Assembly: GCA_004335835.1 (NCBI GenBank)
Contig: RWJK01000719.1
Location: forward strand, 1-18,419
Direction of reading: 5' to 3'
Source: Scenedesmus sp. ARA3
Lineage: Eukaryota > Chlorophyta > Chlorophyceae > Sphaeropleales > Scenedesmaceae
Length of the DNA: 18,419 bases
Part shown: positions 1 to 10,482 of the stretch, in pieces
Position numbering within the stretch: position 1 is the stretch's first letter
Layout: each line of letters begins with the position of its first letter
Notes under the pieces: generated by a model
Told to the model about the DNA's origin: nothing
Database searches by the model: none
Seen by the model: the letters and a program-made list of their open reading frames with translations, nothing else
Made by a program: the position numbers and the translations under genes

Positions 1-278
1 CTGCCTCTGTTGCCACAAAATCAGCAAGCAACTCCCAAAACCTGAGCACCGCTTGCTGCTTAGGGAAAATCGCGCAGAAGAAGAGGGGTTACACGGTGTG
101 CACAGGCAACTACGTTGCAACGAACACCCGAAAATCTGGAACGTCGCAGATGACGGGAAAATCGCGCGCGCTAAACCCTAAAACCTACTTGCCGGCGTTG
201 ATGGTTGGCCTGCCGGCTGAGCCTGGCATGAAAATGGGAGCAGCCCCCCATCGGGATCCTGCCGTCAGACTTCTGACG
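1..278. other. Left flank of the tRNA gene, no gene seen
   Basis: I see no supportable coding exon here. A plant-type telomere-like motif (CTAAACCCTAAAACC, about 170-184) lies upstream of the tRNA. Such telo-boxes occur in plant promoters as well as in interstitial telomere remnants, and a single copy cannot tell these apart. Open frames crossing this stretch run on into the tRNA gene and are not credible. Confidence 0.5.
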
Positions 279-280
279 GC
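261..280. repeat. Near-perfect palindrome abutting the tRNA 5' end
   Basis: GCCGTCAGA and TCTGACGGC form two 9-bp inverted arms around a 2-nt centre. The right arm overlaps the first two bases of the mature tRNA (279-280). It may be a chance hairpin, a protein-binding site for Pol III initiation, or a feature of 5'-leader processing. Confidence 0.7.
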
Positions 281-351
281 CCGGTTAGCTCAGTCGGTAG
301 AGCGCAAGGCTCTTAACCTTGTGGTCGTGGGTTCGAGCCCCACATCGGGCG
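279..351 (+). tRNA. tRNA-Lys (anticodon CTT)
   Basis: The 73-nt sequence folds as a standard cloverleaf. The 7-bp acceptor stem is GCCCGGT/ATCGGGC with one G-T pair, and the discriminator base is G351. The D arm is GCTC/GAGC. The anticodon stem CAAGG/CCTTG carries the loop CTCTTAA, so the anticodon is CTT, reading the lysine codon AAG. The T arm is GTGGG-TTCGAGC-CCCAC. There is no intron and no encoded CCA, as expected for a nuclear eukaryotic gene. The internal A box (about 286-298) and B box (about 330-340) are intact, and a T-run follows at once, so it is probably functional. Confidence 0.97.
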
Positions 352-1263
352 ATCGATTTTGCCCATCTTCTCCACTGTTGTGCCACTTTGTGCTGTACAA
401 GTGGCCTGAAGAACTCCCCTTGTTGCTTGCCACGCAGGTATCCTTGTGCTGCAGTAGACAACCGCCAAGTGCCCAGTTGCAGTCAGCATCTATCGCCACG
501 GATGTCACCTTTGTCATCCATCGTCAGGGGCGCCACGATGGCATGTACACTGATGAATTCTAGACAAAGTCAGGATGCCGCATGTACTGCAGCGGCTGCT
601 TCCGCCAAGGCCTTCCTGCCTATGTGATTCCCCTTTGCGGTCCTGCAAGCAATCATTGAGCCTGGCCTGCTGGAGACTGCACTCTTTGGGGCACTGCTCT
701 CTGCAGACGACAGCAGCTGCACAGTTATGCTCATGAGTGATTTGAATTTCGTGAAGCACTTGGAGCGAGTTCAAAACCTGCTGGCTGTTTGCGCCTGCGT
801 AAGGTGGTGTAGCTGATATGTGAGGATTGATATCATACAGTAGGGTTGACATGCATGTGTGTGTGGTTGCAGAGCACAGGGGCCTGCCTCATCAGGCTAG
901 CCTGCAGCGCTGCAACCGCTGGCAGTTTAGGGCCTGAACCCCAGTGCTGCTTGTTACCCGCGACGAGGGCGAATCGATTGAAATGATCAAGTGTAACCCA
1001 TGAACGCAGTTATTAGTGGAGTGTGTGCTAGAGTACAGGACACTTCACTGTGAGTCATTTTGCGCCCAGAGCACTTCGATCTTTGGCCTGCCCTTGGAGG
1101 ATCTGGAATCGCACGAGGATCACGCAGTAATTTTATTACCTTCTCTTCCGTGGGGGCCAGCTGCTGAACGCTGCGGCGGGACTGATACCGAGCAAGACTT
1201 CGCCACATCACATCAGCATAGTCCAGGGATACACGTGCAGCCCCGGGAGCATAAAACGACATC
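352..1263. other. Intergenic region upstream of REC8-like gene
   Basis: This stretch should contain the promoter and 5' leader of the kleisin gene. An AT-rich patch (TAATTTTATTA, about 1128-1138) lies about 130 nt before its ATG and is the best core-promoter candidate, but it is weak. One plus-strand stretch (628-798) reads open for 57 codons with ordinary composition and ends at a GTAAGG donor-like site. I could not link it to a gene. Confidence 0.45.
357..360 (+). terminator. RNA polymerase III T-run terminator
   Basis: Four consecutive T residues lie six bases after the tRNA 3' end, which is the usual minimal Pol III termination signal. Confidence 0.75.
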
Positions 1264-4200
1264 ATGTTCTATTCACATGACCTGTTGGGCCGAAAGACGC
1301 CTCTTGGAGCCATATGGTGAGCGGTCCGGCGTTTGTCAGGACATAGGCTGAGCAGCACCATGCACGTGGAGGGCGAGAGGACATGCAGCAGATGGCTCGC
1401 AAACTGCTAAACGTGTTCTTCTTGAAAATCTCCAGCAGCTGGTGTGCTGCAGGAAGCAGCAGTGCTCACAACCATGGTGTTGTTCATATGTGTGCTCCTT
1501 GAGTACTGCCTTGATGGTGCAGAGCGGGCTTGCAGATGTTCGAATGTCAGAGTCATGATCATCATAGCAGTGGATAGTATCTCAGCCGGTATCAATGTTC
1601 AGCAGCTCACACCAACGAGTGCGCATCCAAATCACTCCTAGCTGGTTGTTGACTCGCTTGCAGGAAACTGGCCCACGGCAGCAAGCTCAGCAAGGGCAAG
1701 ATCATCTCAATCAACCTGCGGGAGATATGGTGCGGGCCAACTGCTGCTTGACAGCAGGCGCAGCACAACCAGCTTGACATGCTGCAGAATTGTGAGATGC
1801 TGCTGGTGGTCTGAGAAGCACCTTGGGCAGCAGCAGCACCAGCAGCAGCGTGGCAACAACTCAGGCACTTGCAGCGTCGTGATGAGGCTGTGCTGTTGTT
1901 AAGCCGATGATATGGAAAGGTGCTGCGGTTTTGCAGGAACACCGCATATGCTTGCTTGAACAGGCAATATGAGGGCTGGTGTTGCGGGTCTGCAGCCTGT
2001 GTGTGCACGGGTAATCTTGTCATTCTCAGTAACTCTGTGTGCCCTTTCATCACCTGCTGTCGTTATGGGCTGTGTGTGTTCATTGCAGCCAAGAGATCTT
2101 GCAGCCCGGCGTGCCACACTCTCTGCGGCTGGATGCCATCCTCATTGGTGAGTTGCTGCTGCTGCTGCCATGGCTGTTGCCGCTGCTGCTGCGCTGTCTA
2201 CATAAACTTTGCGCCTGCACTGCAGTCACTGCGCCAGCCAACAGTCGTATGTGCAGTGCATGGCTGCTCTGTCTCTTTCTTTGGGTTTCAGAGCACAGAT
2301 CTGCACTTTAGTGGACAGCCACATGTGCTGCATGCTGCTTGCGCTCACCACATCTGTTTCACTGAGCAGTCTGCTGTTTGCACGTGTCCTGCAGGGGGCC
2401 TTGTCATCGTGTTCAACAAGCAGCAAGCATACCTGCTAGGTGAGCAGCTGTTGGTGGCTGGTAGTGCACATACTTGTAGTTTGGTTTGTGCCTGCAAGCA
2501 GATCGCTGCATTTTAAGCACCGTTGCGTCCCGCTGGAACAATAAACTACCCCAGCACATCCTGCTGGCCAGGGTCAGCTGTTTTTGGTAGCACATGCTCT
2601 ATAAACACAGATTTAGACACATGCTGTGCATAGCTGCAAGGAGGGTTGAGCGGTAGGCGTAGCACGAAGGAGCATGTGCGTGTTTGTGTGACATGCGTGG
2701 CATACATATGATGAGTCATAGTTTTACTGTCAGCACAGTGCAACATGCTGCATGAGCTGCATGACAGTAGCCTGTGTAGGTGATTCACCGTTGCATGCTC
2801 GCCTTCCTGCAAGGTTGATCTGCTTCCTGCAAGCACGTGTGGTTGTCTCCTGCAAGCTGCATGTGTTTCCTGCAAGCTGGATGCTCTCCTGCAAGCCGTA
2901 TGCTTTCCTGCAAGCTGTTGGCTGACTTGCTGTGGTGTACAATGCTGTTGCAGAGGACCTGCAGGAGATGATGGTGAGTGCAAGGGCACATATGGCTGTG
3001 CAGACACATGTATGTTGGTGCAGGTAGCCAGGTGGTTTGTGCATGCTTGTGACAGGGCAGTTCGTATGCAGATGCAGCACAGCAGCAGTGTGGCACAACA
3101 GCTGCCTCGATGATAACCTGGCACTGTGCTGCTGCTGCTGCTGCTAAATGTTTGATGGATGGCATGCACATGCAGCGCAAGGTGAAGGCTGCAGGCAAAG
3201 GCACTGGTGGTGGCGGTGATGGTGCTGGCACCATCAAGTCTGCAGGAGACAAGAGCACGCTCAAGAAGGCACGCAACCAGGCAAAGTACGTGCATGGCAG
3301 TGCGAGATGTTCGTGCATCCTTGTACTCGTGACAGGCTGGATACTGGAAACAGTCCTGCGGTGTGGCATGTGGCCATGACCCCTGTTACCTGCTTGTCCT
3401 GCAAGCTGATTCAATCGCCTCATGCAGCATAATCTGCTTCCTGCAAATGGCCTGGGTGTGATTCTCAAAGGAGGGTATGCGTCCTGAACACAACACTCTT
3501 GTGACATAGCATATACGCGCCATGCTCAGCCCTTCACCTCTGCAGGCTGGCGAGGAGGCAGCTGCTTGTAGCATCGCTGCTCTGCATCTGCACCGTTTCT
3601 GTGGCACGCCTTGTGCAACTCACTCATCCTGCAAGCGCTGATGCTGCACTCGTCCATCCAAGCTGCTGCGTTATTCCTGAATGTAACACAACAATAACAT
3701 AACATGCCTGTCCCGTTGCAGGCTGGAGGCCATCACCATGCTGGACATGGAGGACCTGCTGGCCCCCATGGGTGATGATCCGCTGCTCATCGCGCTGGCA
3801 GGGGGCCACGACGATGACCTGGCGCTGCTGCGCCCGGGCAGCAGCGGCATGAACTTCTCCCTGCACGGCAGCGGCAGCCACGGCACTACGAGCGATGGCA
3901 GCGGGCGGCTGGCGAAGAGGCGGCGCGGGGCGCAGCAGGACGGCGATGAGGTGCGGGGCTGGCTGCTATAAGGGCTGCAATGTACGTGCTGTTCACCCAG
4001 TCGTAGATTGGGCAGCGCTGCGATCGATAACTGTTTGTGTTTGTCAGCAATGCTTGAAATGGCAGGCAGCCGTGGTTTTGGCAGAGCATCACGCAGGGTG
4101 TTGCTGCTGCTGCCAACCAGATGTGACCGTGCAGCGCCATGAGCTATCTGCAGCCATACCAACTCTCAACACGCCTCTGCCACAACCAACATAATATCAC

Positions 4201-7200
4201 GTGTCTGCGCATGTGTCCCTCCTGCAGGTTGCGGATGGCCTCTTCCTGATGCCCTCCCTGCCCACAGCCAGTGATGCAGTGGGTACTGGCGCAGCAGCAG
4301 GCAGGGACCAGGACGATGAGGAGGTGGCACAGGCTGCAGCCGGCCGCAGCCGCTCACGTGGCGTGTCATGGGCGACAGGCGACACAGAGCAGGGCAGCAG
4401 GGGCAGGCAGCAGGGCGCAGGCGAGCAGAAGGCTGAGGAGGGCTACGGTGGGCTGGCACATGCGGCAGGCGCATGGTGAGGGGCGTTGTTGGGTTGCAAG
4501 TGTTGTGTGCATAAATGGCACCGTTCAGCTGCTGCTGCTGCTTCTGCTGTTGCGAGCAGCTGCTACACCAACTGTTTCAACAGTCTGCACCACGTCTACA
4601 CTGCAGTGACACCTGATGCCATGACAATCTGCCCATGCTGCTTGCTGCTGTGTTCTGCCAAACCTTTAATGTTGCAGGCCCCACCAGGATGAGATGTTTG
4701 ACGTCAACTTTGACCTTGACCAGTTTGACCTGCTGGGCGGCATGAACGCTGCACCAGCAGCAGACGGCCCCGCCAAGAGCAAGAGCACCACCACCACAAA
4801 GCAGCAGGCCCGCAGTGCTGCCACCACTCCTGCAAGCAGCGAGCTGGCTGGCGCTGTGCAGCAGCAGGATCCCACCCTGCTGGCAGCAGATGCAGACCCC
4901 TTTGCGCTGGCTGACACAGAGTTTGAACAGGCCGTTGACCAGCAGGTGTTTGACCAGGACTTTGACCAGCCGCTGGGGGAGATGGGGCGCGGGCTGCAGG
5001 GCACTGCTCCTGCTGCATCTGAGCAGCACCTGGAGGAAGAGGAGGAGGAGGCTGCCGCTGGTGAGCAAAGATAGCCCAGCATTGGTTAAGCAAGGCTGTG
5101 AACTAACTAGTATGCAGGGTGCAGCGATGTGCTCTGTGTATGCTTTTCTGTCTGGCAGAAGTTCGGGTGTTCGTCTGAATCCTTGCTGCTTGTGAAACAC
5201 CGCCTGCAGGCGCACGCGCTGCCATGCGCAAGAGCAAGAAGCGCAAGGCCTCAGCGCTCATCATTGATGACCTGGACAACCTGCAGATCAGGTGGGTGGG
5301 GCCTGCTGCGGCTTCAGCAGCAGCAGCGCTGGCTGCAGGAAGCAGCTCAATGGCAAGGTGCTGTTGATGGCTCATGTGTTGGTTGCTGCAGTGATGATGT
5401 GGGGCAGCGCCGCCAGTGACGCTGTTGCCATGCAGCTGCTTTCTGGGTGTCTGCTCCTGTCTGCTCAGCCATGCGTGTCCTGTACTCGTCTGCCTTGGTC
5501 CTATCGCCCTTGCTATGTGCAAGGCTATACCCCCTCTCTCTGACCATCACCACCTACTGCGTTGCACAGCACCACACCAGTTCCTGTATTCCCCCTGCCT
5601 GCGCCCCCCTGCACCCTGCAGGAGCAAGGTGTACCGCGACTGGGTGAATGACACAGGTGACCTCATCAACCACAACCTGCTCAAGGGCACAGCACGCGCC
5701 ACAAGCCTACTGGCCAACCCTGCTGCTGGCATTACCGGCGCTGCTGCTGCCAGCCTGAGCGCGCTGGCAGCTTCAGGACCCCTGTCAGGCCTGTCAGGCC
5801 CCAGCCTGGGGCTCTCCCGCGCTGTCAGGACCAGCCTGGGACTGTCAGGCCCCTCAGGACTGCCCAGCCTGGAGCCTGCGGCGCTGTTTGCTGACCCCAT
5901 GCCCCTCTTCGCCAGGCTGGGGCTTGGCGCTGGTGTAGGCGGTGTGGGGCTTTGTGGTGAGCTGCAGGAGCTGTTCAGGGCGCCTGTGGAGGCTGCTGCT
6001 GCGGCTGCTGAGCAGCGCAAGGCGGCAAAGCGGGGCAGGGGGCCGTCAAGCCCTGAGGTCAACAACAGCACAGGAGGTGAGGCGGGTAGGCGACAGCGTA
6101 GGTCGGGGTAGGCATGTGCGGTTTCAGCTGCTGCCATGCGTCGACTGGTATAAGGAGGCTGTGGTGTTTTGGGGGGATTCCTAGCAGTGCCGCGTTGTGC
6201 GTCAAGCAGCAGCATGTGTACCAACACAACAGCAGCTCCATTCTAGGTGTTCTCTTTTAATCGCAAGCTTCAAGTGCTAGTCCTCTGCCTGTGCTTCTGT
6301 TGCTGGCCGCGCTGGATTGGGTGACCAATCAGCGGACCGCACCCGGACCAAAAACCCTGCTTGTTTTATTATGTAAGGATTTGGCGTGTCGGCGCGACAT
6401 CAGTAACCCATTTCACCTGTGGCATTTCACCTTCTTTCCTGCAGACATGGGCGGCCTGCATGGTGCTCTGCACGGCCAGGTGCACCGCAACCAGCTGCAC
6501 CTGTCGCGCACGCACCCTGGTGGCCTTGCAGCCAGCAGCCAAGATGACGAGGATGAGGTGCAGCAGGGCCTGATGATGATGCCAGAGATAGAGGAGCTGG
6601 AGCAGCAGCAGCACGAGGCGCTGAGCAATGACGAGGCACATGACCAGCTGATGGAGCTGCCTTATGGAGGTGCGCGGGGTGCGATGTGATGCAGAAGCCT
6701 GCTATTTTCTTGGTGCTGATCACAACAGCTACTTCATGCCAGCCTCGAATTAAAAAATGCACATCCAGGTCCATCTGAGCGAGTCAACAAGAGTCAACAA
6801 GTGTTCTTTGACAACTGTTTGGTGCCCTGCCGCCTGCAGATGTTGAGGTGGAGCGGCTGCGTGATGCGGGCGCCCCCACCAGCCCCGCCAGCGGCAGCCT
6901 GCGCATGACCAGCCCACACGGCGCCCCAGGCACCGGCGCGCGCCGCGCAGAGTCCGGCACTAGCGGCAGCAGCATGCTGCAGCAGGACCTGCAGTACGAG
7001 GGGCCGGAGATCGACTCTGTTGCGGGCGGCGGACTGCGGCGCAAGCTGCGGCTGCAGTCGGGCGACCTGGTGAGTCTCCAGTGGTGATGTGCAGCTGTGG
7101 CGCAGCAGAGCCTCGCTTGGGCAGAGCGCTGTGTAAGCAGAGTGCTATGGCAGCAGCAGCAGCGATTTTTTAAAGCTCTGGCACAGCCTGGGCGCTGCAG

Positions 7201-8267
7201 TGACCGCGCTGTGTTCTTGAAGAAGGCTGCTAATCTGCTGTTGTACAATGTTCTGCTGCCGCTGCTCTCGCAGGGCGGCCCTTCAGACGGCATGTACTTT
7301 GGCGCAGGCCGGCTGGATGACCTGCTGCCTGACGTGCCACTGCCTGAGGAGGAATACGAGCAGCCAGATGAGACACAAGATGAGGAGGCTGCTGCGCATG
7401 GCTCTAAGGGCTTTGGCAGCCACAGCGGCGGCTTTGGCAGTGGGCTGAACAGCATCCCCAGCAGCCAGTGGCCTCTGCTGGAAGAGACTGAGGGGCATGA
7501 GGCGACGCAGCTGGTGCTGCAGCAGCAGGGGCAGGCGGCGGGCATGATGACGGCTGCCAGCAGGAAGGTGCTCAGGTGCGCAAGCGAGGAGGGCGGAGGG
7601 CGGCACAGTGCACAGCTGTACAACAGCCGCTGCTTGCGCAATCAACAGGCATGCGTGCTACCTTTGTTCTGCAACATGTGCTTCTCCTTTGCATCTTATC
7701 TTGCTCAACTGCTTTTTTCTACTGCTTCCTTTTTGTCTTCTTGCAGCATCTTCCGTGACCGGCTGCAGCCAGGAGCGGCGACTCAGGAGGATGGTGTGGC
7801 CCCCAGCCTGAGCCTGTTTGGGCTGATGAAGGAGGGCCAGCTGTCACGCTCCGCTGCAGCAATGCTGTTCTACCAAGTGTGCGGTGAGTGGGCGGACGGG
7901 TTGCTGGTGCTGCAGCAGTGTCTGGCTTTGTTTCTGGGTTGGCAGCAGGAGTGATAGCACTTCCGCAGATGCAGCCATATGCATGGTGGTATGGCTGTAG
8001 GTGAAAGCAGGCAGGGTGCCTGCAGCGTGTGGTGTGTGCCTGTGTGGGCGTGCAGTGCATGAACCACCTAAAACACTTTGCCTGCGTGGCAAGTGTCACC
8101 TTCTATTGATGCACCAACAGCAGCGCACCTAAGCCTGTTGCTGCTCTGCCTACCGCTGCTGCTGCTGGTGCTGTGCTGCAGTGACGAGCTCTGCCGGCTA
8201 CATCAGCGCCTCGCAGGACCGGCCTTTTGGCGACATCACCATTCAGCCTGGCAAGGTGGCACTGTGA
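1264..8267 (+). CDS. REC8: REC8/SYN1-like cohesin kleisin subunit, 16 exons, 909 aa
   Basis: Exons: 1264-1316, 1664-1729, 2089-2147, 2395-2439, 2954-2973, 3176-3285, 3722-3950, 4228-4475, 4678-5060, 5210-5291, 5622-6076, 6445-6669, 6840-7069, 7274-7575, 7747-7883, 8182-8267. All introns are GT-AG and the phases match to a TGA. Residues 1 to about 117 are the Rad21/Rec8 N-terminal domain that binds SMC3: it starts MFYSHDLLGRKTPLGAIW, then has EILQPGVPHSLRLDAILIG and GLVIVFNKQQAYLL. Residues 420-445 match the family's central SCC3-binding region (VYRDWVNDTGDL). The middle is acidic and low-complexity, with basic NLS-like clusters near 183 and 411. Residues about 833-909 form the winged helix that binds SMC1 (AAAMLFYQVC, RPFGDI). 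The kleisin closes the cohesin ring around sister chromatids. From memory the N-terminus and the AAA-LFxQ-C motif fit plant REC8/SYN1 better than mitotic RAD21, so meiotic function is inferred. The start has A at -3. Confidence 0.9.
2806..2915. repeat. About 20-bp minisatellite in REC8-like intron 4
   Basis: CCTGCAAG(C) recurs six times, at 2806, 2826, 2849, 2869, 2888 and 2907, a 19-23 nt period. Spacers are often TTTC or TCTC on the left and TGNATG on the right. Further copies appear at 3398, 3440 and 3628 in intron 6. Units resemble the local intron acceptor (pyrimidines then CTGCAAG), so they may have spread by copying splice-site-like sequence. Confidence 0.8.
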
Positions 8268-9419
8268 GAAGGCTGCTCACAGGTCAAGAAGGCTTGGCCA
8301 GGTGTTGCTGCAGTGATTATCCACCTGCTATGTGAATAGCACCTTGCAAATGTTGAATCGACATTTTGATTTGAAGAGAGAGGCATGCTACTGTTTCTGA
8401 CGCTTACGCATCAGATTATGCTTCTGCACCGTGAGCGCTACCTATACATTAATCCGTCTTTCTGACAGTCGGCATCAGGCAACGCTTTGGAGATTCTAGA
8501 TGAAGGGCGTGTGAACTTTGCTTGAGGTGATGACCAGATTTGGGACGTTCTTGCATGCCATGTGATTTGCCTTTGACGTCATGAGGATGGTGTCTTTGAC
8601 TTGACTGGCTCAATTGACAAGACTGATACTGATATGCGTATGTTGCTCTGCTGTCACGGTTTGTAGAAATATCACTGTGAGCAGCACTTGACATAAACTG
8701 CGAGCAACGTTGCAGACATGTTGCCAAAGCATGTGCCTGCCTGCTGCTCTGTATCATTGGCTTGCTGTGGCTGTGTTTTGGGTTGCGTTCCTGGCGCCTT
8801 GATCGCCCTTATGGCTGCTGATTAGCCTAGCACTGTGGACGTATGCATGTTTGGACTATGCTTTCTGTCTGCATCAGGTGGCCATTTTCCCGCCATTGAC
8901 ATGACATGTGGGATAACCATTTTCTCCCTGTAAAGGTGGTTTGGTTTGCTCCGGCAGTTGCATGTGCAAGCCTTCTGTAGGTGTGGTGAGGAGTGAGCAT
9001 TGTGTGCCCTATGGCTGTAACTTACATGTTTCCTGGACATCCAGTATCGTCGTTTTACAGCTGTTGTTCATGGCATGTCCAGGTGGCAGCCGGAAGGTCC
9101 CTGCATGTGTGGCAACATCGCAGGTCATACGTACAGCATATGAAGAAGTCTGCAGTACTCCCAGTGATTTTAAGCAGCATGTGCATGCCGTAACACCAGG
9201 GGATGAGGCACAACGGCAGCAACTCTAACAAGTGACTGAAGACCTAGGCCCTGCAGATGATGCAGCTCAGGGATATGTAAAGCCTTACCAGGAAACATTT
9301 GTGAAGCGTCTTTCTCTCGTATGAATGTGTGGGTGCTCGTCACGCAGCGTGTTGCGTCAGCAGTGTAAAAGCTAGCGCCTTGCTCTTACACACGTACGTC
9401 AGCTCACCCCCGCACCACT
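8268..9419. other. Intergenic region between the kleisin and methyltransferase genes
   Basis: This holds the 3' untranslated region of the kleisin gene and the promoter of the methyltransferase gene. I found no convincing exon on either strand and no obvious TATA box. Three TGTAA motifs (8929-8933, 9016-9020, 9364-9368) are the best landmarks. Confidence 0.55.
8929..8933 (+). promoter_or_regulatory. Candidate polyadenylation signal TGTAA for the kleisin gene
   Basis: TGTAA is the usual green-algal poly(A) signal. This copy lies about 660 nt after the kleisin stop, a plausible 3' UTR length. A second copy at 9016-9020 is an equally good choice. Confidence 0.4.
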
Positions 9420-10389
9420 ATGACGTTTACTATGCAACGCCACACAACCAAAGCCCCGCAGACGAACCGATCGACAGTACAGCGACCGTCCTGCAGCAGG
9501 TACTACCGTAGTAGTACTGAGCACCACATATCTTGCAGCAGTACAGTGGTGACACACTAGACATGCAGCCAGCATCAACAGCCACAAGCGTTTCAGGGAA
9601 GTGCATTGAGATACAACGGTGTATCTCAATCTGTTGGGCGTTGCTGTTCCGCATGCAGGCGCAGCTGCAGAGCTATGGCAGCAGCAGGTGGCACCATCAC
9701 ACGTGAAGTGCTGTCAAAGGCTCAGAGGTGCGTCTTGCAAGCATGTACGCTGTGCACACAGTGGTCAATTTGTTACTAGTTACGTATGTGTTGAACGCAC
9801 AATAGCAATGCTTCCTCAGAGGCCGTCAGCAGCATCATGCAGGATACCATTCATCAGCAGCTGCAGCTCGTGGCATTGGCTGTTGCCATGATGCTGTAAC
9901 ATGCAACAGCTGCTGGATACATAATGGTAAGAATGCCGCTCTTACTGCTGCAGGAGCAAGCTTGATGGTACAAGCGACAGGCAGTTCTATGGTGCGTGAT
10001 GTGCACGCCAGTAGCAGCCTGACACTCACATGCTGTGCCTGCTGTGCCTGCTGTTCTGGCATGCAGGGTGCATGGGTGCCGTTGCTGTTGCCACCATGCA
10101 CCACGTGTGCCGCTGATGTCATTGCATGCCACAGCAGTGTGTTTGACTCCCGGTTTGCAAGGAATCAGCATCAGCACATGCATACCCACCCAGCAGACCT
10201 GCACCCAGTGTCACCACATCAATGCACTATCAAACTCAGCTTTGAATGTTGTGCTGCATACTGCAGCCTTCCCTCGGCTAGTGAAGCACGTAGATGACGG
10301 CTTCCTGGCACAGGTCACGCAGCTGTACAGGGAGCGCATTCAGCCAGGTGGGCAGGCGGAGACCTGCAAGCAGCTCACAATGCAATTTC

Positions 10390-10482
<93 letters not shown>

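Noticed and set aside
171..184. Telomere end
   Set aside because: Only one and a half CCCTAAA units with no array, so at most a telo-box.
2806..2915. CRISPR-like spaced repeats
   Set aside because: The common core is only 8-9 nt, spacers are about 11 nt and similar to each other, and the context is a eukaryotic intron.
2546..3507. Minus-strand frames of 240-249 codons
   Set aside because: Cys/Ser/Ala/His-rich with no family likeness, crossing the minisatellite and antisense to kleisin exons 5 and 6.
5547..6227. 226-codon minus-strand frame
   Set aside because: Shadow of kleisin exon 11; its composition reflects the GC-rich antisense strand.
6784..7641. 285-codon minus-strand frame
   Set aside because: Shadow of kleisin exons 13 and 14, Ser/Arg/Cys-rich without recognisable domains.
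1264..8267. Mitotic RAD21 as the first name for the kleisin
   Set aside because: The N-terminal MFYSH-LL-RK-PLG, REICQEIL-P-VP and C-terminal AAA-LF-Q-C patterns are closer in memory to plant REC8/SYN1, though a phylogeny is needed to settle it.
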